Shown here one piece after another: positions 6,901 through 13,472 of a stretch of 15,752 nt of DNA (position 1 is its first letter; each line of letters opens with the position of its first letter). Source of the DNA: HB2-32-21 sp041603535 (lineage in GTDB: Bacteria > Pseudomonadota > Gammaproteobacteria > Pseudomonadales > Porticoccaceae); NCBI GenBank assembly GCA_041603535.1, contig JBFIEE010000063.1, forward strand, positions 1 to 15,752, read 5' to 3'. The notes below the pieces were generated by a model, which was not told the origin of the DNA, did no database searches, and saw only the letters and a list, made by a program, of their open reading frames with translations. The position numbers were made by a program, and so were the translations under genes.

Positions 6901-7993
6901 GAAAAAAGGCGACGTATTGAGCGACGAAGTCGTTGATGGTTACGACGCCAGTAAGTGGTTTAAGGTGCGCATGGAGGACGATGTCTGCAATCAGCAGTTG
7001 ACCCGTGCCGAACAGCAATTGCTCGAGCGCCGGGCCGTTCTGGATGAGCGTTTTGAGGATAAAAAGCGCAAATTGCAATCCGGTGATGATCTGGCGCCCG
7101 GCGTACAAAAAATCGTCAAGGTCTATTTGGCTGTTAAGCGGCGTATCCAGTCGGGCGATAAGATGGCGGGTCGGCATGGGAACAAGGGTGTTATTTCCGT
7201 AATTATGCCGGTTGAAGATATGCCCTACGATGAGCACGGTGTGCCGGTAGACATTGTGCTCAACCCGCTGGGCGTGCCGTCGCGCATGAATGTGGGCCAA
7301 ATTCTCGAAACCCACCTCGGACTCGCGGCAAAAGGTCTGGGCGAAAAAATCAACCTTATGCTGAAGGAGGAGCGCAAAACAGCAGAGCTGCGGCAGTTTA
7401 TGCAGAGCATCTACAGCACGGGCACCAGTGTCAACAAGGTTAATTTGAAAGATTTGACGGATACCGAGGTCCTCGAGCTGGCGGACAATTTGCGCGGTGG
7501 CGTACCCATGGCGACCCCGGTATTTGATGGCGCCACGGAAGCCGAGATTAAGGAGTTACTGGCACTTGCCGGATTACCGGAGAGCGGTCAGATGACCCTG
7601 TACAATGGGCGCACGGGTGATGCGTTTAGCCGTCCAGTGACGGTTGGCTATATGTACATGCTGAAACTCAACCACCTGGTAGACGACAAAATGCACGCGC
7701 GGTCAACCGGCTCCTACAGTCTCGTTACCCAGCAACCACTGGGCGGTAAAGCCCAGTTTGGTGGCCAGCGATTTGGTGAGATGGAGGTGTGGGCGCTGGA
7801 GGCTTACGGCGCTGCGTACACCCTGCAGGAAATGCTCACCGTCAAGTCCGATGATGTCAACGGGCGTACCAAGATGTACAAAAATATTGTCGATGGCGAT
7901 CATCAGATGGACCCAGGTATGCCTGAGTCGTTTAACGTTCTGGTCAAGGAGATCCGTTCGCTTGGTATCAATATCGAGCTGGAATACGAATAA
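3914..7993 (+). CDS. rpoB: DNA-directed RNA polymerase subunit beta
   Basis: Beta forms one pincer of RNA polymerase and half of the catalytic cleft. The 1359-residue protein starts MAYSYTEKKRIRKDF. The rifampicin region is at about residues 513-539 (SSQLSQFMDQNNPLSEV and THKRRVSALG), with Asp522, His532 and Ser537 matching E. coli D516, H526 and S531, so the target looks rifampicin-sensitive. Active-site elements include MPWNGYNFEDS (Glu819-Asp820) and SGDKMAGRHGNKG (Lys1083, Lys1091, equal to E. coli K1065 and K1073). The conserved C-terminal clamp (GGKAQFGGQRFGEMEVWALE) ends LGINIELEYE. The offset to E. coli grows from +6 to +18 between residues 820 and 1080, so about 12 extra residues lie there, in the lineage-variable insertion region. 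Ribosome site GGGGAAG (3903-3909) precedes ATG. Confidence 0.99.
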   Translation: MAYSYTEKKRIRKDFGKLPQVMDQPYLLAIQLDSYRKFTQTGVALDDRANTGLHAAFNSVFPIESYSGNARLEYVDYKLGKPVFDVQECKLRGSTYAVPLRVRVRLLLIDKDSANKTIKDIKEQEVYMGEIPLMTDHGTFIINGTERVIVSQLHRSPGVFFDHDKGKTHSSGKLLYSARIIPYRGSWLDFEFDPKDLVYVRIDRRRKLPATILLRAMGYSTEEMIAMFFETSTFRLDKSDQFVFELEPSRLRGELAVFDIVGKGGKVIVEEGRRITARHIRQLETDGITEMVVPEEYLLGRSIARDMVNEETGEVLFECNTLITEEVIAGIRKQKLDKIDTIYTNDLDCGPFISETLRIDGTRTELDALVEIYRMMRPGEPPTKDSAENLFKNLFFSADRYDLSAVGRMKFNRRLGREEVEGAGILAREDIVDVFKVLIAIRNGQGVVDDIDHLGNRRVRSVGEMAENQFRIGLVRVERAVKERLSVAESEGLMPQDMVNAKPVAAAMKEFFGSSQLSQFMDQNNPLSEVTHKRRVSALGPGGLTRERAGFEVRDVHPTHYGRVCPIETPEGPNIGLINSLANYARTNDYGFLETPYRRVAAGQVTDEIEYLSAINEAEYVIAQASATVDKKGKLSQELVAVRHQGEFTVRQPEDVQYMDVSPRQVVSVAASLVPFLEHDDANRALMGSNMQRQAVPTLKTDKPLVGTGIERVLAGDSGVCVVARRGGVIESADAARIVVRVNDDEVESGDAGVDIYNLIKYTRSNQNTCINQRAIVGGGDVVERGDILADGPSVDLGELALGQNMRIAFMPWNGYNFEDSILVSERVVEEDRFTTIHIQELTCVARDTKLGPEEITADIPNVGESALARLDESGIVYIGAEVNSGDILVGKVTPKGETQLTPEEKLLRAIFGEKASDVKDTSLRVPGSTKGTVIDVQVFTREGLEKDARSNEIEKAELNQFRKDINDEYRIMENATFERLRRSLVGKGVVKAPELKKGDVLSDEVVDGYDASKWFKVRMEDDVCNQQLTRAEQQLLERRAVLDERFEDKKRKLQSGDDLAPGVQKIVKVYLAVKRRIQSGDKMAGRHGNKGVISVIMPVEDMPYDEHGVPVDIVLNPLGVPSRMNVGQILETHLGLAAKGLGEKINLMLKEERKTAELRQFMQSIYSTGTSVNKVNLKDLTDTEVLELADNLRGGVPMATPVFDGATEAEIKELLALAGLPESGQMTLYNGRTGDAFSRPVTVGYMYMLKLNHLVDDKMHARSTGSYSLVTQQPLGGKAQFGGQRFGEMEVWALEAYGAAYTLQEMLTVKSDDVNGRTKMYKNIVDGDHQMDPGMPESFNVLVKEIRSLGINIELEYE

Positions 7994-8014
7994 GAGCCAC
8001 AGCACGTTGTCAAC

Positions 8015-8035
8015 GGCCGGGCGATTAGCCCGGTT
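8015..8035 (+). other. Stem-loop in the rpoB-rpoC spacer
   Basis: CCGGGC/GCCCGG (8017-8022/8028-8033, loop GATTA) is extended by two G-T pairs to 8015-8035. It is followed by TTAGGTG rather than a U tract, so it is not an intrinsic terminator. It sits 15 nt before the rpoC ribosome site GGAGG (8051-8055) and may stabilise or pace the junction of the rpoBC message. Confidence 0.45.
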
Positions 8036-8062
8036 AGGTGAACACCCCTTGGAGGACAGGCT

Positions 8063-11000
8063 TTGAAAGACTTACTAAATTTATTGAAATCCCAAGATCA
8101 GCGCAGCGATTTCGAAGGTATTCGTATTGGCCTGACGCCACCGGATCTGGTGCGGTCGTGGTCATTCGGCGAAGTCAAAAAACCGGAAACAATTAATTAT
8201 CGAACCTTTAAACCTGAGCGTGATGGTTTATTTTGCGCCAAGATCTTCGGCCCGGTAAAGGATTACGAATGCCTGTGTGGTAAATACAAGCGCATGAAAC
8301 ATCGCGGTATCGTCTGCGAAAAATGTGGCGTGGAGGTAACGCTGGCCAAGGTTCGTCGCGAGCGTATGGGCCACATTGAGCTGGCGAGTCCAGTCGCACA
8401 CATCTGGTTCCTTAAGTCGCTGCCCTCCCGCATCGGTCTTATTCTTGACATGACCCTGCGTGAAATTGAAAGGGTTCTGTATTTTGAATCCTTCGTCGTG
8501 ATTGACCCGGGTCTTACCACCCTGGAGCGCAGTCAGCTATTGACTGACGATGAATATTTTGAAGCGCTGGAGGAGTTTGGCGACGAATTTGTCGCCTTGA
8601 TGGGGGCGGAAGCGATTCAGTCGCTAATGAAGGATATTGACCTTGAGCAGGAGGTGGTGCGACTCCGCGAGGAGATACCGAACACGCGCTCGGAAACCAA
8701 AATCAAGAAATTATCCAAGCGGCTAAAATTGCTGGAAGCGTTCCTGACCTCCGGCAACAAGCCTGAGTGGATGATACTGGAGGCGCTGCCAATTCTGCCC
8801 CCGGACCTGCGGCCGTTGGTGCCGCTGGATGGCGGGCGTTTCGCTACATCTGATCTTAACGATCTGTATCGACGGGTCATCAATCGCAACAACCGGTTGA
8901 AAAGGCTGCTGGAACTGAATGCGCCGGACATCATTGTGCGCAACGAAAAGCGCATGCTGCAGGAGGCGGTGGATGCGCTGCTCGATAATGGCCGTCGGGG
9001 GCGTGCGATCACGGGTTCCAACAAACGACCACTGAAATCGCTGGCTGACATGATCAAGGGTAAACAGGGGCGTTTTCGGCAAAACCTGCTCGGCAAAAGG
9101 GTCGATTACTCGGGTCGTTCAGTGATTGTCGTGGGGCCAACTTTACGCCTGCATCAGTGCGGCCTGCCTAAGCGTATGGCGCTTGAACTGTTCAAGCCCT
9201 TCATCTTCTCCAAACTGGAAGGTCGGGGCCTGGCCATGACCATTAAGGCGGCCAAGAAAATGGTCGAGCGAGAAGAGGCCGTCGTGTGGGATATTCTTGA
9301 CGATGTAATTCGGGAGCATCCGGTACTGCTGAACCGAGCGCCCACGTTGCATCGGCTGGGTATTCAGGCGTTCGAGCCCCTGCTTATCGAAGGTAAGGCA
9401 ATACAACTTCATCCGTTGGTGTGTGCCGCCTACAACGCCGACTTTGACGGCGACCAGATGGCTGTGCACGTGCCGCTGACTATCGAGGCTCAATTAGAGT
9501 CGCGGGCGTTGATGATGTCGACTAACAATATCCTGTCACCGGCCAGTGGTGAGCCGATCATCGTGCCGTCTCAGGATGTGGTGCTGGGTCTGTATTACAT
9601 GACCCGTGCGCGGGTCAATGTTCTCGGTGAGGGCATGGTGTTTGCTGATTTGAGTGAGTTGTCCCGTGCCTATTACGGTAACCAGGTTGACTTGCAGGCC
9701 CGTATAAAGCTGCGCATTAAAGAGGTGGTATTTGCGGAAAACGGCGAGCGCGTTGAATCGGTGGTAGTCAGGGATACTACTGTTGGTCGCGGCCTGCTCT
9801 GGGATATCGTTCCCGAAGGGCTGGCCTTTGACATGATCAACCAGGACATGAATAAAAAGGCCATTTCACGGATTGTTAACCAGTGTTATCGCTTGCTCGG
9901 GTTGAAGACCACAGTAATTTTTGCCGACCAGCTGATGTACACAGGGTTCGATTTTTCCACCCGGTCGGGTTGTTCTATCGGTGTCGATGATTTTGTTATT
10001 CCAGAATCCAAGACGCAGATTATTGACAAGGCTGAAGCCGAGGTGGTTGAGATCGAGGCGCAATTCGCCTCTGGACTGGTTACTCAGGGTGAGAAATATA
10101 ACAAGGTAATCGATATCTGGTCTCGTGCAAATGATCAGGTCGCCAAGGCGATGATGGAGGTGCTCTCCACTGAAAAAGTGATAAACCGCGAGGACAAAGA
10201 GGAGGTGCAGAGCTCCTTTAACTCGGTGTTTATCATGGCCGATTCGGGCGCGCGCGGTTCACCCGCACAGATTCGTCAGCTGGCCGGTATGCGTGGGCTG
10301 ATGGCGCGGCCGGATGGCTCAATTATCGAGACGCCGATTACCGCTAACTTCCGTGAGGGGTTGAGTGTTCTGCAGTACTTTATTTCCACCCACGGGGCGC
10401 GAAAGGGCCTTGCGGACACGGCGCTTAAAACAGCTAACTCCGGTTACCTGACACGGCGCCTGGTGGACGTGTCTCAGGATCTGGTGGTCACCGAGCACGA
10501 TTGCGGCACCGAAGAAGGCTTGTTGATGACCCCGGTAATCGAAGGCGGGGATATCATTGAAACGTTGGGCGACCGGATCCTCGGACGTGTGCCGGCTGCG
10601 GATATATGTCGGCCGGGTACCACAGACGTGGTGATTCCGGCGAATACGATGATCGATGAAAAGCTGGTGCTTGAAATCGAAGCCATGGGTATTGATGAGA
10701 TGCTGGTGCGCTCGCCGATCACCTGTGCGACTCGTTACGGTATCTGTTCGAGCTGTTACGGGCGCGATCTGGCGCGTGGGCATTTGATTAATATTGGCGA
10801 AGCTATCGGCGTCATTGCCGCCCAGTCAATTGGCGAGCCTGGTACCCAGCTGACAATGCGCACCTTCCACATTGGCGGCGCGGCATCTCGAGCTTCCGCA
10901 GTAGATAGCATACAGGTAAAGGCTGCCGGTAAGGTGCGGCTGGTTAACGCTAAAGTGGCTGAGCGTCGCAACGGTGAGCTGGTTGCAGTGTCCCGTTCGA

Positions 11001-12268
11001 CAGAAATAGCGCTCGCGGATGTAAACGGGCGCGAGCGTGAGCGCTATAAGTTGCCATTCGGTGCGCTTATCCGTGTTAAAAATGGTGCGGCCGTGGCAGC
11101 CGGTGATGTGATTGCCAACTGGGATCCCCACACCCACCCGATTATTACGGAAGTGGAAGGAAAGGTAGCTTTCTCCGGCATGGAGGAAGGTTTGAGTGTG
11201 CGTCGACAAACTGACGACATGACCGGGTTGACCAGTATTGTGGTGATCGATCCCAACGAACGACCAGCGGCCGGCAAGGACATGAAGCCGATGGTGAGCC
11301 TGGTGGGGCCCAGGGGTGAGGAGTTGTACTTCGCTAACTCCAAGGTGCCTGCCCACTATATGTTGCCACCCAATGCGATTATCACCATAAATGATGAAGA
11401 TCAGGTTGGTGCAGGCGACATCATTGCCAGGATCCCCCAGGAAAGCTCAAAAACACGTGATATTACCGGTGGTTTGCCTCGCGTTGCAGATTTGTTTGAA
11501 GCGCGCAAACCAAAGGATCCGGCCATTCTTGCCGAGATTACTGGCACCGTGAGTTTTGGTAAGGAAACTAAAGGTAAACGTCGGCTGGTTATCACACCGA
11601 ACAATGACGACGAGGCTTATGAAGCGCTGATTCCGAAGTGGCGACACCTGAGTGTTTACGAGGGGGAGCACGTTGAGAAGGGGGAAATCATTTCCGAAGG
11701 AGCGTCAAATTCCCACGATATCCTGCGGCTCAAGGGTGTAGAGCCCCTGGCGAACTACATAGTCAACGAAATTCAGGAAGTGTATCGCTTGCAGGGCGTA
11801 AAAATTAACGACAAGCACATTGAGGTTATTGTTCGGCAAATGCTGCGCAAAGTCGAAATTGCGGATATGGGCGATTCACCTTTTGTTAAGGGTGAGCAGG
11901 TTGAGTATAACCGTCTGCTGGAAAGTAACGAGTCGTTACTGGCGGAGGATAAAATCCCGGCTAAATTCGAGCGGCTGTTGTTGGGTATCACCAAGGCGTC
12001 CTTGGCGACAGAAAGCTTTATCTCGGCAGCATCCTTCCAGGAAACTACCCGCGTACTGACCGAGGCGGCGGTGACGGGCAAGATGGATCCGCTGCGTGGA
12101 CTAAAAGAGAATGTGGTTGTGGGTCGTCTTATCCCGGCAGGTACCGGTCTCGCCTATCACAAAAAACGGCGCAAGGATAAAGAGGCTGCGCTGAGTGATT
12201 ACAGTGTGTCTGCGAGTGAAGTTGAAGCGGCGCTCTCGGAAGCGTTGAGCGCGGGAGAAGAAGGCTAA
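8063..12268 (+). CDS. rpoC: DNA-directed RNA polymerase subunit beta'
   Basis: Beta' carries the catalytic magnesium site and the other pincer of RNA polymerase. The 1401-residue protein starts at TTG (MKDLLNLLKSQ), 7 nt after GGAGG (8051-8055). Upstream in-frame sequence does not resemble beta', and TTG is the usual rpoC start in Pseudomonas relatives. Zinc site 1 is Cys70, Cys72, Cys85, Cys88. The catalytic motif NADFDGD is at 458-464 (Asp460, 462, 464). Zinc site 2 is Cys814, Cys888, Cys895, Cys898. The bridge-helix region reads STHGARKGLADTALKTANSG, and the trigger-loop region GEPGTQLTMRTFHIGGAA. These numbers equal E. coli, so there are no net insertions up to residue 898. The tail is lysine- then glutamate/serine-rich. 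The gene follows rpoB after 69 nt. Confidence 0.99.
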   Translation: MKDLLNLLKSQDQRSDFEGIRIGLTPPDLVRSWSFGEVKKPETINYRTFKPERDGLFCAKIFGPVKDYECLCGKYKRMKHRGIVCEKCGVEVTLAKVRRERMGHIELASPVAHIWFLKSLPSRIGLILDMTLREIERVLYFESFVVIDPGLTTLERSQLLTDDEYFEALEEFGDEFVALMGAEAIQSLMKDIDLEQEVVRLREEIPNTRSETKIKKLSKRLKLLEAFLTSGNKPEWMILEALPILPPDLRPLVPLDGGRFATSDLNDLYRRVINRNNRLKRLLELNAPDIIVRNEKRMLQEAVDALLDNGRRGRAITGSNKRPLKSLADMIKGKQGRFRQNLLGKRVDYSGRSVIVVGPTLRLHQCGLPKRMALELFKPFIFSKLEGRGLAMTIKAAKKMVEREEAVVWDILDDVIREHPVLLNRAPTLHRLGIQAFEPLLIEGKAIQLHPLVCAAYNADFDGDQMAVHVPLTIEAQLESRALMMSTNNILSPASGEPIIVPSQDVVLGLYYMTRARVNVLGEGMVFADLSELSRAYYGNQVDLQARIKLRIKEVVFAENGERVESVVVRDTTVGRGLLWDIVPEGLAFDMINQDMNKKAISRIVNQCYRLLGLKTTVIFADQLMYTGFDFSTRSGCSIGVDDFVIPESKTQIIDKAEAEVVEIEAQFASGLVTQGEKYNKVIDIWSRANDQVAKAMMEVLSTEKVINREDKEEVQSSFNSVFIMADSGARGSPAQIRQLAGMRGLMARPDGSIIETPITANFREGLSVLQYFISTHGARKGLADTALKTANSGYLTRRLVDVSQDLVVTEHDCGTEEGLLMTPVIEGGDIIETLGDRILGRVPAADICRPGTTDVVIPANTMIDEKLVLEIEAMGIDEMLVRSPITCATRYGICSSCYGRDLARGHLINIGEAIGVIAAQSIGEPGTQLTMRTFHIGGAASRASAVDSIQVKAAGKVRLVNAKVAERRNGELVAVSRSTEIALADVNGRERERYKLPFGALIRVKNGAAVAAGDVIANWDPHTHPIITEVEGKVAFSGMEEGLSVRRQTDDMTGLTSIVVIDPNERPAAGKDMKPMVSLVGPRGEELYFANSKVPAHYMLPPNAIITINDEDQVGAGDIIARIPQESSKTRDITGGLPRVADLFEARKPKDPAILAEITGTVSFGKETKGKRRLVITPNNDDEAYEALIPKWRHLSVYEGEHVEKGEIISEGASNSHDILRLKGVEPLANYIVNEIQEVYRLQGVKINDKHIEVIVRQMLRKVEIADMGDSPFVKGEQVEYNRLLESNESLLAEDKIPAKFERLLLGITKASLATESFISAASFQETTRVLTEAAVTGKMDPLRGLKENVVVGRLIPAGTGLAYHKKRRKDKEAALSDYSVSASEVEAALSEALSAGEEG

Positions 12269-12295
12269 ATCAGGGGCTGCCAGCGGCGGTTGCGC

Positions 12296-12324
12296 TTGAC
12301 TCGGGTGGGTGCGGTCATTAGAAT
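12296..12324 (+). promoter_or_regulatory. Sigma-70 promoter of the str operon (rpsL-rpsG-fusA-tuf)
   Basis: The -35 box TTGACT (12296-12301) and -10 box TAGAAT (12319-12324) are separated by exactly 17 nt. A discriminator GCCGCC follows, and transcription probably starts near 12331. Each box differs from consensus at one position. The GC-rich discriminator is typical of stringently controlled ribosomal promoters (ppGpp/DksA). It lies 27 nt after the rpoC stop with no strong terminator between, so rpoBC read-through can add to str expression. Confidence 0.85.
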
Positions 12325-12345
12325 GCCGCCTCCCTGAGTTGAGGC

Positions 12346-12365
12346 GACCGCAGTGTTGCGCGGTC
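12346..12365 (+). other. Stem-loop in the rpsL leader
   Basis: GACCGC (12346-12351) pairs with GCGGTC (12360-12365) around an 8-nt loop. It lies near the 5' end of the roughly 100-nt leader made from the promoter at 12296-12324. A 5' hairpin commonly stabilises abundant mRNAs; nothing more specific is visible. The ribosome site GGAG (12416-12419) is well downstream. Confidence 0.35.
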
Positions 12366-12429
12366 AGTCGAGCAGGTTAATTTCGGGCCCTCTTCGTGAA
12401 GGCTTTTTGTGATTCGGAGTATTTTATAA

Positions 12430-12804
12430 ATGGCAACCGTCAACCAGCTGGTTCGTAAGCCGAGAAAGCGCAAAATTGTTAAAAGCGACGTGCCAGCCTT
12501 GCAGAGCTGCCCGCAGCGGCGTGGGGTTTGTACTCGGGTTTATACGACGACGCCAAAAAAACCAAACTCCGCTATGCGGAAGGTATGCCGAGTGCGTTTA
12601 ACCAGTGGTTATGAGGTTGCTTCGTATATTGGCGGTGAAGGCCATAACCTCCAGGAGCACAGCGTAGTCCTGATTCGCGGTGGCCGGGTTAAGGATTTGC
12701 CGGGTGTGCGTTACCATACGGTTCGAGGTAGCCTTGATACCTCCGGTGTTGACGGTCGTAAGCAGCGCCGCTCCAAATATGGGACGAAGCGCCCGAAAGG
12801 TTAG
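12430..12804 (+). CDS. rpsL: 30S ribosomal protein S12
   Basis: S12 lies at the decoding centre and controls accuracy of codon recognition. The 124-residue protein starts MATVNQLVRKPRKRK and ends KYGTKRPKG, the full standard length. The two streptomycin-resistance positions are wild type: Lys43 in TTTPKKPNSAMRKV and Lys88 in GGRVKDLPGVRYH. Asp89, the residue methylthiolated by RimO in E. coli, is present. Ribosome site GGAG (12416-12419) is 10 nt before the ATG. As first gene of the str operon it follows its own promoter. The rpsG gene comes after a structured 102-nt spacer. Confidence 0.99.
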   Translation: MATVNQLVRKPRKRKIVKSDVPALQSCPQRRGVCTRVYTTTPKKPNSAMRKVCRVRLTSGYEVASYIGGEGHNLQEHSVVLIRGGRVKDLPGVRYHTVRGSLDTSGVDGRKQRRSKYGTKRPKG

Positions 12805-12906
12805 AAGATACATTTGAGTTGAGGGTGGTGCCGACAGGTGCTGCCCTCCAGTAAGGCCGGCCGAGCAATCAAGCTAGCTGTCGGGATACCCTGAAGAGAA
12901 GAGAAT
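12805..12906 (+). promoter_or_regulatory. rpsL-rpsG intercistronic structure, candidate S7 autoregulatory site
   Basis: A long hairpin at 12821-12848 pairs GAGGGTGGTGCC with GGTGCTGCCCTC around GACA: 12 bp including four G-U pairs. It is followed by the palindrome GGCCGGCC (12855-12862) and then the rpsG ribosome site GAAGAGAAGAGA. In E. coli, S7 binds the equivalent 96-nt rpsL-rpsG spacer and represses its own translation. The similar length (102 nt) and structure suggest the same here, but I could not identify the S7 recognition bases by eye. There is no T run, so it is not a terminator. Confidence 0.5.
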
Positions 12907-13377
12907 ATGCCAAGAAGACGCGTTGTCGCCAAGCGAGAAATCCTGCCAGATCCAAAGTACGGTAATCGCACCCTCGCCAAGTTTATGAATCACGTCATGG
13001 TCAGCGGCAAAAAAGCCATTGCTGAGCGAATCGTATACGGTGCGCTCGCCATTGTTGAGAAGCGGCTCAACAGCGACCCTCTGGTGGCTTTTGAAGAGGC
13101 GCTGGAAAATATCGCGCCGATGGTCGAAGTGAAATCCCGCCGTGTCGGTGGTGCTACTTATCAGGTGCCCGTAGAGGTGCGAGCATCTCGGCGGGGCGCG
13201 CTGGCGATGCGTTGGCTGGTGGACTACGCCCGCGGCCGTAGCGAGAAGTCAATGGCGCAGCGTTTGGCTGGCGAAATTATGGATGCCTCGCAAAGTAAGG
13301 GTGGTGCAGTAAAAAAACGTGAAGATGTACACCGCATGGCCGAGGCGAATAAAGCGTTCTCGCATTACCGGTTCTGA
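12907..13377 (+). CDS. rpsG: 30S ribosomal protein S7
   Basis: S7 nucleates assembly of the 16S rRNA 3' domain (the 30S head) and lines the E site. The 156-residue protein starts MPRRRVVAKREILPDPKYG. It carries the conserved VEVKSRRVGGATYQVPVEV (beta hairpin region) and ends KKREDVHRMAEANKAFSHYRF, the family's usual sequence and length. A purine-rich ribosome site GAAGAGAAGAGA precedes ATG at 12907. In E. coli, S7 is the translational repressor of the str operon, and the structured spacer upstream could be its target here. A terminator-like hairpin follows 32 nt after the stop. Confidence 0.99.
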   Translation: MPRRRVVAKREILPDPKYGNRTLAKFMNHVMVSGKKAIAERIVYGALAIVEKRLNSDPLVAFEEALENIAPMVEVKSRRVGGATYQVPVEVRASRRGALAMRWLVDYARGRSEKSMAQRLAGEIMDASQSKGGAVKKREDVHRMAEANKAFSHYRF

Positions 13378-13409
13378 TCCGGATAACAGAATCTACACAT
13401 ATTGTTAAC

Positions 13410-13437
13410 AAGGGCGGCCATTCGATGGCTGCCTTTT
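13410..13437 (+). terminator. Terminator-like hairpin between rpsG and fusA
   Basis: AAGGGCGGCCAT (13410-13421) pairs with ATGGCTGCCTTT (13425-13436) around TCG: 12 bp with two G-T pairs, leading into TTTT (13434-13437) then GC. It has the form of an intrinsic terminator with a short U tract, so it is probably leaky. I see no convincing promoter between it and fusA, so fusA must depend on read-through. The element may therefore set r-protein to elongation-factor ratios, or mark a processing site. Confidence 0.7.
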
Positions 13438-13472
13438 GCAGTTCTAGATCAATACTTTTTGGGGATTAGATA

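Noticed and set aside
12387..12408. GCC...TTCGTGAAGGC followed by TTTTT in the rpsL leader, read as an attenuator
   Set aside because: The T run is good, but the stem needs a three-base bulge and gives only five pairs, too weak to call a terminator.
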